A stretch of 64,000 bases of DNA, from NCBI GenBank assembly GCA_035623335.1, contig DASPTQ010000166.1, positions 45,550 to 109,549 of the forward strand, in the 5' to 3' direction. Shown here piece by piece: positions 45,137-53,362 of the stretch. Within the stretch, counting starts at the first letter, position 1; each line of letters starts with the position of its first letter. Below the pieces are notes generated by a model. The model was not told the DNA's origin. It made no database searches and saw only the letters and a list, made by a program, of their open reading frames with translations. The position numbers and the translations under genes were made by a program. This stretch comes from JAFAGX01 sp035623335 (GTDB lineage Bacteria; Acidobacteriota; Terriglobia; Terriglobales; Acidobacteriaceae).

Positions 45137-46447
45137 GTGAGATATCTGCCAGCCGTCAGAGTTTCTTTCGCGTGTCTACTTCTTGTGACTGCGGCCGCCG
45201 AGGGTCAGACTCACCCGGCTAAGAAGGAACTGCCGCCCAAGGCTTTCGAGCTCATCGCCGTTAAGGTCTCCGGGACGGATCGTTACAAGCCAGAAGATGT
45301 AATGCGGGCTGCCGGCCTCGAGTTGGGGCGTACGGTGCACGAAGACAGTTTCAAAGATGCCGCACGCGTGCTCGGCGATACTGGCGCCTTCACCTCGGTG
45401 GCGTATCGCTTCGAATACGCGCCGGAGGGGACCACGCTGGAGTTTCAGGTACAAGATGCCCAGTCCTTCGTTCCGGCGCGGTTCGACAATCTGGTCTGGT
45501 TTTCCGATCAGGAGCTTGGCGAGAAACTGCATGCCCGCGTGCCCCTGTTCAATGGACAACTTCCCGTCACCGGCAAGCTTCCGGATGATCTTTCGGAGGC
45601 TTTGCAAGAGTTGGTCGACGAGAAGAAAATTCCAGCCCGCGTTGACTTTACCCGTGTGGCTCAGGGAGAAGGGCCGACCGAGGCGTTTGTCTATAGCGTG
45701 ACCGGTCCGCGCATCACCGTTCGCAACGTCGAGTTCCGGAGCGCAACGGCACCGGAGTTGCCGCGGCTCGAGGCGGCAGGTAGGAAACTCCAGGGAGCGG
45801 AATACTCACGCTCCGCTTTCCTCATTCAGATGAACAAGAGTTTTCTCCCTATCTACCTAGAACAGGGATACCTCAAAGCCAGATTCGGAGAACCCGAGGC
45901 CAGAGTCGTCGAGAACGACCCCAACGATACTCTGGTCGACGTCACCGTCCCAGTGGTTCCGGGCGGGCAATATAAGCTGACCGCGCTCGATTTCCGCGGG
46001 TTTAAGGCCTTCCCGGCGGACACTTTGCGCCAACTCGTCCATCTCCAATTGGGCCAGCCGGCCAATGTCAGGCAGCTCAACGAGGACCTCGAAGCCATCA
46101 AGCAGCTGTATGAAACACACGGCTACATGGATGTACGGATCAACTCTGTCCCGGAGATCAATGAGGCCGAATCCTGGGTGCGCTACGTTCTCAACTTCAC
46201 CGAGGGCGAAGTCTACAAAATGGGAGACTTGGAAATCCTGGGTGTCGACTCCCGCACCAGCGGTAGGTTGCAAAATCTCTGGACCTTACGCACCGGCGAC
46301 ACCTACGACTCGAGCTACGCTCAACGCTTTGTAACCCAAGCGCTCAAACAAGTTCTGACCACAGGGGAGTGGAACACCGATCTTCAGGAAACGCCCAATC
46401 GAAGAGACAGGAGCGTCGACGTGACCCTCCGCTTCAATCCCAAATAG
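45137..46447 (+). CDS. Exported POTRA-domain protein without beta-barrel
   Basis: The 436-residue protein starts at a GTG (45137) and has a signal peptide to about residue 23. Several POTRA-like repeats follow: FELIAVKVSGTDRYKPEDVM (about 38-57), ITVRNVEFRSAT (about 193-204), YKLTALDFRGFKAFPADTL (about 278-296), and YKMGDLEILGVDSRTSGRL (about 356-374). These resemble the periplasmic repeats of BamA/Omp85. It ends right after them, with no C-terminal 16-strand barrel, so it is unlikely to be BamA itself. A role as a periplasmic chaperone or accessory to outer-membrane assembly is an inference. Confidence 0.75.
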   Translation: MRYLPAVRVSFACLLLVTAAAEGQTHPAKKELPPKAFELIAVKVSGTDRYKPEDVMRAAGLELGRTVHEDSFKDAARVLGDTGAFTSVAYRFEYAPEGTTLEFQVQDAQSFVPARFDNLVWFSDQELGEKLHARVPLFNGQLPVTGKLPDDLSEALQELVDEKKIPARVDFTRVAQGEGPTEAFVYSVTGPRITVRNVEFRSATAPELPRLEAAGRKLQGAEYSRSAFLIQMNKSFLPIYLEQGYLKARFGEPEARVVENDPNDTLVDVTVPVVPGGQYKLTALDFRGFKAFPADTLRQLVHLQLGQPANVRQLNEDLEAIKQLYETHGYMDVRINSVPEINEAESWVRYVLNFTEGEVYKMGDLEILGVDSRTSGRLQNLWTLRTGDTYDSSYAQRFVTQALKQVLTTGEWNTDLQETPNRRDRSVDVTLRFNPK

Positions 46448-46588
46448 AAGAGATCGAGGATTGACTGTGGGCTGTTCCCTGTCCGGCTCGCTCCGCAACG
46501 GTTGCTCAGAAAGCACTTGACCCAGGCCGGGACCCCCTTTCAAATGGAAAGCGTAGCAGACGATTCAGCAAAAGGAGAGCAGCTGCTC

Positions 46589-46936
46589 ATGCGATTGGTC
46601 AGAGTTAGATTCGAAGTTTGCTTGGCCTCCCTCCTGGCCTTGGCGTTGGCTTCGACGGCATCGGCTGCCAACGGCCAGAGTTTTACCGGGACGGTCAGCG
46701 ACGCGATGTGCGGCGCCAAACACATGATGGAAGGCGACCCGGCCGCCTGTCTTCGCGCCTGTGTGCAAAAGGGCGCCAAGTATGCGTTGGTGGTAGGCGA
46801 CAAAGTCTACACGCTCGACACTCAGGACCCAGCAACTCTGGCTTCTCTCGACAAGCTTGCCAATCGGAAGGCAACGATTAAAGGGCATGCCAACGGGGAC
46901 GAGATCGAAGTCAGTTCCGTTACCCCGGCCAAGTAA
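46589..46936 (+). CDS. Small secreted protein, DUF5818-like
   Basis: From the ATG at 46589 (AAGGAG at 46572-46577 upstream) the protein has 115 residues. A signal peptide (VCLASLLALALASTASAANG) precedes a compact domain FTGTVSDAMCGAKHMMEGDP with three cysteines (MCGA, ACLRACVQ), then a beta-rich end. Proteins with this FTGxxSDxMCGxxHMM start are frequent in Acidobacteria and have no known function. The conserved Cys/His/Met residues suggest metal or redox chemistry, but this is unproven. Confidence 0.7.
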   Translation: MRLVRVRFEVCLASLLALALASTASAANGQSFTGTVSDAMCGAKHMMEGDPAACLRACVQKGAKYALVVGDKVYTLDTQDPATLASLDKLANRKATIKGHANGDEIEVSSVTPAK

Positions 46937-47137
46937 AGCTTGGCGCACGCCAGACAGCCGGGAGGTCGAGTGTGCTTCTGGTGATTGCCGGGCGAGCCGA
47001 GTCCGCCATCGCCCGATACCCGAGTCTGCGGGCTCACCCCCAAGAATTTTCGGACTCGGCAGCAATTTTCACACTCTCTTGGCAATTCACTGTGTTAGAT
47101 TTGACCGTCGAGCGGGGAAAATTGGAGGAAAGGCGAA

Positions 47138-47695
47138 TTGGGAAAAGACATGGTCCCCAAGCGGCTGTTTTTTACCAAGGGGGTCGGAAAACATCGCGAG
47201 CGCTTGACTTCCTTTGAGCTGGCCCTCCGGGACGCCGGCATCGCCGCCCAGAATTTGGTGCGCGTCTCGTCCATCTTCCCGCCAAATTGCAGGCTCATTC
47301 CACGCTCTCAAGGATTGAAATATCTGAACCCAGGCGAAGTGGTGTTTGCCGTGGTGGCCGAGAACTCGACTCACGAGCCCCATCGCCTCCTAGCCGCCAG
47401 TATCGGCGTGGCCATCCCCGCGGATCGCAACGCCTATGGGTACTTGAGCGAGCACCATTCTTTTGGCGAGACCGATAACTCCGCCGGAGACTACGCCGAG
47501 GAGCTCGCAGCCGAGATGCTGGCGACCACCTTAAACGTGGAATTCGATCCCGACCGCTCCTGGGACGAAAAGAAGGAAATTTACCGGATTTCGAACAAGA
47601 TCGTTCGCACCGCCAACGTCACCCAATCCGCGGTAGGTGACAAACGAGGGTTGTGGACAACGGTCATCGCCGCAGCCATCTTTATCTTCGACTAG
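47138..47695 (+). CDS. pdaD: Pyruvoyl-dependent arginine decarboxylase
   Basis: The 185-residue proenzyme belongs to the PvlArgDC family, which decarboxylates arginine to agmatine. The self-cleavage site is Ser44-Ser45 in VRVSSIFPPN; cleavage yields a beta chain and an alpha chain with an N-terminal pyruvoyl group. Further family features are GEVVFAVVAEN and a long acidic tail around DYAEELAAEMLATTL. I chose the TTG at 47138 because GGAGG lies 9 bases upstream; the ATG at 47150 is an alternative. It is convergent with the DHS-like gene and supplies agmatine for aguA/aguB nearby. Confidence 0.9.
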   Translation: MGKDMVPKRLFFTKGVGKHRERLTSFELALRDAGIAAQNLVRVSSIFPPNCRLIPRSQGLKYLNPGEVVFAVVAENSTHEPHRLLAASIGVAIPADRNAYGYLSEHHSFGETDNSAGDYAEELAAEMLATTLNVEFDPDRSWDEKKEIYRISNKIVRTANVTQSAVGDKRGLWTTVIAAAIFIFD

Positions 47696-47730
47696 CCGCC
47701 ATCCAGGAGATGGTCTGGCAGCGTCCCGCT

Positions 47731-48843
47731 CTACTTCTTAACTGTCTGTTTCTCCTTATTTCGCGCTGCCGTGTGCTTGTTTTTGGCCAGTCTCTCAAGA
47801 ACCGCGGCCACGATGATGGGCAGACCCACGGTCGCGTCCACAAACACTTCCCCGAATCTACCCCCTTCCGCGGGAGGCACAAATTTTCCCCAGGAGATTG
47901 CCTCGCTATACGGACTGCCTGACAGGCCGCCCCAATACACCGGCTCGGGGCAAATCCTTACCCCGTAGTGATAGCGCTTCAATGGCACCCGCTCCCCCAG
48001 CCGCCGCCGCCGCAATTCAATGAAGGGACCCACTTGCTGCGCCCAGTTCCTGGGCACGCCGCCGCCGATGGTAAAGACTCCCAACCGTTCTTGCCGAAGC
48101 AGGGTCGCCGCAAAGTGCTCCAGATCCTCAAAAGGATCAAAACGCAGCTTATGCCGTCCCGTCGATTCGCGCAGGCGATTGCTCAGGGCGAAATCCAGAC
48201 CCAGTTCCGAATCGCTAAACGCGGGCACAAAGACGGGAACCCCCTTTTGGTAGGCCGATTTCAAAATGCCGCGCTCGCTTCTTGCGTGCTTCGACAAGTG
48301 CTGTCCAATGACGTGGTTCAACTTGTAAGAACAAACCACCTCGTTGTGGTCCCAGTTCTCCAGGATCTCGGACAGCACTTCTTCGACATCGTCGAGGTTT
48401 TGCTCCGGCTCCAGCGTGTCGTACACACGGTTATAGCCCTGCTCGTAAAGCTGCGTATCCGGCACTTCCGGGTTATAGCGAAAGTGAGAGCGACCGGTCG
48501 CTTCGACCAGCCCGTGCGCCATGAGTGCACCCGTGGACACAATCGCATTCACGATCCCGCGATCGATCAGCTCGGCAATGATCAGGCTTTGTTTCGCCAC
48601 CGTCATGGCACCCGCCAGGGTCATTACTACGAAACAGTCCTCATCGAGAGCCATGGCTTCGAGCACGTCGGCGGCTTCGCCCAACTGGCGACCGGTAAAT
48701 GCCGTCTTCGCCATCGCCTGTACCAGATCATCGATGGTGTGCACTCGATTCAGATCCAAGGACTCCAAAGCAACCAACTGGTCTTCCACGGGATTGTGCA
48801 GTTTCCGCTCGATGCCCGTGCCGTCGTGATCACCTGGCTTCAT
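47731..48843 (-). CDS. Deoxyhypusine synthase-like protein (possible polyamine aminobutyl/aminopropyl transferase)
   Basis: The start is the ATG at 48843, preceded by GGAGG; 370 residues. It has the NAD-binding Rossmann-like fold of deoxyhypusine synthase (TLAGAMTVAKQSLIIAELID, STGALMAHGLVEATG, TIGGGVPRNW). The catalytic Lys320 is conserved in EAISWGKF. Bacteria lack the eIF5A substrate, and bacterial relatives are thought to act on free polyamines, for example as homospermidine synthases. Its placement between arginine decarboxylase and two putrescine-forming enzymes supports a polyamine role. The product is inferred, not shown. Confidence 0.85.
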   Translation of the reverse strand: MKPGDHDGTGIERKLHNPVEDQLVALESLDLNRVHTIDDLVQAMAKTAFTGRQLGEAADVLEAMALDEDCFVVMTLAGAMTVAKQSLIIAELIDRGIVNAIVSTGALMAHGLVEATGRSHFRYNPEVPDTQLYEQGYNRVYDTLEPEQNLDDVEEVLSEILENWDHNEVVCSYKLNHVIGQHLSKHARSERGILKSAYQKGVPVFVPAFSDSELGLDFALSNRLRESTGRHKLRFDPFEDLEHFAATLLRQERLGVFTIGGGVPRNWAQQVGPFIELRRRRLGERVPLKRYHYGVRICPEPVYWGGLSGSPYSEAISWGKFVPPAEGGRFGEVFVDATVGLPIIVAAVLERLAKNKHTAARNKEKQTVKK

Positions 48844-48992
48844 ACTTACCTCCAGCCCACAGGTGGGATCTTCTACTCTACTAAAATCCTGGGAAAAGCC
48901 GCCAGTTCGCGGGCGGATAGCCCGGGTGGCCGCAGCGGTTGGGGCCGCATCGAACCGCCTCAAGGCGTCTTGCCTGGAACCTCGAAACTGGT

Positions 48993-49922
<930 letters not shown>

Positions 49923-50009
49923 GCATGGCACTGATTTCCGCTGGCCTCGGTCCTTCTCGGCGAGAGTGTCTGCCTCAATCAGGAATGGGGCCGTGCTTTG
50001 GAATTCGAA

Positions 50010-51095
50010 ATGGCTCTAACTAAGCAGCCACGACGAACGCCTGAGCTCCGCATGCCTGCGGAGTGGGAGCCCCACGGCGCTACCTGGCTGGCCTGGCCTC
50101 ATTACCGGGAAGACTGGCCGGGAAAGTTCGAGCCGATTCCGTGGGTTTATGCAGAAATCATTCGTCAGCTGGCCCAACACGAACCGGTGGAGCTGATCGT
50201 CAACGATCGAGCTTCGGAGAAGCGGGCTCGGAAGATACTGGATCGCGCCCATGCCCTGAGCGACAAGGTGCGCTTCCATTGCTGGCCCACCAACCGGGTC
50301 TGGACCCGGGATTCCGGTTGCACCTTCGCCATCCGCGAGTCGGCGAGTCTTGCCGCCATAGAATGGCGTTTCAATGCCTGGGCCAAGTACTCCAACTGGC
50401 AGCACGACGAACGAATCAGCGGTCTCATGGCCCGAGCCGCGGGTGCGGCTGAATTCCGTCCCATGGTCAAAAACCGGCAGGTAGTCCTCGAGGGCGGATC
50501 GATCGACGTCAACGGCCAGGGCAGTCTACTTACCACCGAGGAGTGCCTGCTCAGTACCATCCAGCAGCGCAACCCGGGAATGAAACGCAGCGATTACGAA
50601 AGGCTTTTTGCGGAATACCTCGGGAACCGGAACGTGATCTGGCTGAAATCGGGCATCGCCGGTGACGACACCCATGGTCACATCGACGACCTTGCCCGGT
50701 TCGTGGCTCCCGACGTGGTCGCGATCGCCGTGGAATCCGATCCCAAAGACCCCAATTATCAGCCCCTGCGAGAAAATGTCCGGCGTTTGCGCGAAGCCAC
50801 CGATCAGGACGGTAAGCCGGTCTCGATCGTTGAGCTGCCTATGCCGGCTCCGATCTTCTTTGAGAAACGCCGCTTGCCGGCAAGCTACGCGAACTTTTAT
50901 ATCGCCAATGGAGTCGTTCTGGTGCCGGTATTTAACGACCCGAATGATCGCTTTGCCCTGGACCTCCTGGCGGATCTTTTTCCCGATCGCGAGGTCGTGG
51001 GCATCTATGCCGGGGACTTGATCTGGGGGTTTGGGGCGCTACACTGCATGACCCAGCAACAACCCCGTGTAGGTCGGAATGGGGGCTACGCCTGA
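50010..51095 (+). CDS. aguA: Agmatine deiminase
   Basis: The 361-residue enzyme converts agmatine to N-carbamoylputrescine. The peptidyl-arginine-deiminase fold is recognised from PAEWEPHGATWLAWPHYRED at the N-terminus, WTRDSGCTF with the catalytic Asp, DDTHGHIDDLARFV with the catalytic His/Asp, and the C-terminal nucleophile Cys in GALHCMTQQQPR. The ATG at 50010 is chosen; a TTG at 49998 is also in frame. Together with pdaD and aguB it completes arginine to putrescine. Confidence 0.93.
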   Translation: MALTKQPRRTPELRMPAEWEPHGATWLAWPHYREDWPGKFEPIPWVYAEIIRQLAQHEPVELIVNDRASEKRARKILDRAHALSDKVRFHCWPTNRVWTRDSGCTFAIRESASLAAIEWRFNAWAKYSNWQHDERISGLMARAAGAAEFRPMVKNRQVVLEGGSIDVNGQGSLLTTEECLLSTIQQRNPGMKRSDYERLFAEYLGNRNVIWLKSGIAGDDTHGHIDDLARFVAPDVVAIAVESDPKDPNYQPLRENVRRLREATDQDGKPVSIVELPMPAPIFFEKRRLPASYANFYIANGVVLVPVFNDPNDRFALDLLADLFPDREVVGIYAGDLIWGFGALHCMTQQQPRVGRNGGYA

Positions 51096-51110
51096 GGCAA
51101 CTTCGAACGA

Positions 51111-51572
51111 CTATTTCCGGTATTGCGTTGGTTGCGGGCCCTTCTCGAGCATCTCACGATTCCAGATGGCGCCCTCTCGGGTGTAGCTAGCCAGTTCGAA
51201 GTCCTGGGTTAACTCCAAGGCGTCGGTGGGACAGGCGTCCTCGCACAAACCGCAGAACATGCAGCGGCTCAAATCATAGGTGAAATTGGTAAGTTCTTTG
51301 CGTCGCGTCTTCTCGTTGCGTTCGCTCGAAACCACGATCAGGTGTTCGGGACAGGCCAGTGCGCACAGGTCGCAGGCGATGCACATGGTTTCGTTCGTGT
51401 CGGGGTTAACATTCAGTCGCGGCGCTCCCCGATACCGCTCCGCGACGTGCGGCCGCTCGAGCGGATATTGCTCGGTGTAGATCTCTTTCGGATCCTGGTA
51501 GCGAAAGGTAACGCTTAGGCCCTTCATCAGGTCGAGCAGTAGGACTTTGCGAACCAGCTGCAACATTCCCAT
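51111..51572 (-). CDS. nuoI: NADH-quinone oxidoreductase subunit I
   Basis: The 153-residue protein carries two [4Fe-4S] motifs, CIACDLCALACP (about 63-74) and CMFCGLCEDACP (about 103-114), as in NuoI, which carries the N6a/N6b clusters of complex I. The N-terminal amphipathic part and the ERPHVAERYRGAPRL segment match the family. Length is normal. No other nuo gene is in the window, so this copy is isolated. It could be part of a dispersed complex I or a second, partial set. Confidence 0.92.
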   Translation of the reverse strand: MGMLQLVRKVLLLDLMKGLSVTFRYQDPKEIYTEQYPLERPHVAERYRGAPRLNVNPDTNETMCIACDLCALACPEHLIVVSSERNEKTRRKELTNFTYDLSRCMFCGLCEDACPTDALELTQDFELASYTREGAIWNREMLEKGPQPTQYRK

Positions 51573-52027
51573 AGCTTGTTAGAATACCATTATCCCCAAA
51601 AACCGCCGAGGTCGTTGGGCACGCGGAGCCATCCGGACAGATTACCTGGTCTCGGCCCGTTCACGATGACGACCCGTAGGACTTTGAACCGAACTCCGGG
51701 CATCGAGAATCGCGTTAAGCGCGGAAAATCTGCGCGTTGCAGGCTCTAGCAGGCACTGCTACGGATGCCGTCTAATCCTTCGCTGTTCCTTCCGGGGATT
51801 TTGAGGCCCAATGCACGCAAAGGGATAGAAAGAATTGCCGGGTTGCCAACGCGCTGTGTCTTGCCTTGCCCTGCACCCAGGACCGCCACCGCGGCGCGGC
51901 CTTTCCGCGGGATAGGCCCGCTCCAATAGGGCGGCACGAATCGCCCTCGCTTGGACACTCGGCTCCTACACCACGGTCCACCACAGACATCTCCGATCAC
52001 ACTCGCCATTACAATATTCCTGAGTTG
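51573..52027. other. Intergenic region, no supported gene
   Basis: The 455 bases between divergent nuoI and tadA show no ORF with coding character on either strand and no evident RNA gene. They must contain both promoters, but I cannot place them. Confidence 0.45.
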
Positions 52028-52513
52028 ATGAGTAACGACCAGTCACCAACCAACCACACTGAGTCAACCTCAGACGAGCTCTGGATGGAGGAGGCCCTCC
52101 GCGCTGCCCGGCTGGGCTTGGAGAGGGGCGAGGTGCCCGTAGGTGCGGTGGTGGTTCGCGAGGGCAAGCTGGTGGGTCGAGGCTGGAACCGCAATCTTAG
52201 CGATTGTGATCCAACCGCCCATGCCGAGATCGTTGCTCTGCGAGAAGCAGCTGCCATGGTGGGTAATCATCGGCTGGAGGATTGCGAACTGTTTGCGACG
52301 ATCGAGCCCTGCGCGATGTGCGCCGGCGCCTTGGTGCACGCTCGCTTGCAAAGACTGGTTTATGGCGCCGACGATCCGAAAGCGGGTGCGGTTCACTCGG
52401 TGCTCCAAGTTTTGAATCATCCCGGCTTGAACCACCGTATGGAAGTCCGTGGAGGCATTCTGGCGGGACGATGCGCAGGGCTATTGCAAGACTTCTTCAA
52501 GCATCGCCGTTAG
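52028..52513 (+). CDS. tadA: tRNA-specific adenosine deaminase
   Basis: The 161-residue zinc enzyme deaminates A34 to inosine in tRNA-Arg(ACG). It has the cytidine-deaminase fold with HAEIVAL (zinc His and catalytic Glu) and EPCAMCAGALVHARL (two zinc Cys). The C-terminal helix LQDFFKHRR is typical for TadA. I chose the ATG at 52028 because the family core starts about 20 residues later. It is monocistronic, and a tRNA-Ser remnant follows downstream. Confidence 0.92.
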   Translation: MSNDQSPTNHTESTSDELWMEEALRAARLGLERGEVPVGAVVVREGKLVGRGWNRNLSDCDPTAHAEIVALREAAAMVGNHRLEDCELFATIEPCAMCAGALVHARLQRLVYGADDPKAGAVHSVLQVLNHPGLNHRMEVRGGILAGRCAGLLQDFFKHRR

Positions 52514-52674
52514 TCCCTGGCAAGGCGCAAGGGTCTGCCGCTTCCCTGGTGCAACAAGAATTATGTCCCGAACCGGACCGATTACAGGGAGGGCACTGTT
52601 CGTCGCCGCCGAGCGCAACCTGACAAGGCTTTCGCGCTGCTAAAATCTTTCCAGACGCATTTCGCAGAGGTCGC

Positions 52675-52732
52675 GGAGAGATGGCCGAGTGGCTGAAGGC
52701 GCGCGCCTCGAAAGCATGTATACGGGAAACCC
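52675..52732 (+). tRNA. tRNA-Ser(CGA) remnant, 3' part missing
   Basis: GGAGAGATGGCCGAGTGGC begins a class II tRNA: acceptor strand, D-arm, anticodon loop CTCGAAA (anticodon CGA) and the start of the long variable arm (TATACGGGAAACC). After 52732 the variable-arm partner, the T-arm (GGTTCGAATCC-like) and the 3' acceptor strand are absent. The anticodon stem CGCGC/GCATG contains a C-A mismatch and a G-T pair. It is therefore a nonfunctional fragment, probably left by an integration event. Confidence 0.8.
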
Positions 52733-52735
52733 TCA

Positions 52736-52762
52736 GCTAACCAGCATTATCAACAGGTTAGC
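52736..52762. repeat. Inverted repeat after the tRNA-Ser fragment
   Basis: GCTAACC at 52736-52742 pairs with GGTTAGC at 52756-52762 across a 13-base loop, immediately after the break in the tRNA. It may be an attachment-site or element-end feature, or a short hairpin. Confidence 0.5.
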
Positions 52763-52840
52763 AGCGTTGCTTTCACCTCCCGACACCCTAAGCGTGTTAC
52801 CTCTGGAAGTCAATCACACTATCGTGTGTTCTGTCTGGGC

Positions 52841-52974
52841 AATCTGATTCGAATGAATCCCATTGTTCTACAGCGGTTGTTAGGCCATTGGCCATGACCA
52901 ACAAGTATGTCAGCTTGGGAACGAACGATTTGCAGAAAGGGCATACAGCCTACTGCCTACTGCCCCTAATATGA
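52841..52974 (+). pseudogene. C-terminal relic of a tyrosine integrase/recombinase
   Basis: The frame from 52841 gives RMNPIVLQRLLGHW, and after one frame change MTNKYVSLGTNDLQKGH (from 52894) to a stop at 52972-52974. Together they match the last conserved boxes of phage-type integrases: LLGH with the catalytic His, then the nucleophile Tyr in TNKYV. Only this end is recognisable and it is frameshifted. It lies about 110 bases from the truncated tRNA-Ser, the usual relation of an integrase to its attachment tRNA. Confidence 0.7.
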
Positions 52975-53362
52975 AGCCCTCCCCTTGAGGATTCCTTGAT
53001 TCACTTGGAGCGTCGAAGTCATAATTGGCTATCGTGGAGAAAACGCGCAGCCAGTGGTTTTGGTTCTGGGTCTTGGTGGTCGCCCTGGCAGCTTGGTTTT
53101 GGCCTTGGGGACTTGTGAGACTGCGCTGAGAATCTTCCCGTTCGTGTCTAAGCTTATCGCTTCGACTCTGGCCGATTGGATGGGGCTCGTGTCCGGGATG
53201 AAAAGTTTGGAAATCTGATTTTTATAAAATCGCATCCCTTTAGATCTTCTTCCGTCCCACGGGAGCCGCATTAAATTTCGACCCCTAGTTGAACCTTCCC
53301 GCACAAGGGACACCCCCTCCACTCGATTGACTTGCCGTGTGACACGACCTAGCATTCCCTGC

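Noticed and set aside
52820..52865. T-arm of the tRNA-Ser displaced by an intron (GATTCGAATGAATC resembles a T-arm)
   Set aside because: The stem and loop lengths do not match a T-arm, and the segment is part of the integrase relic coding sequence.
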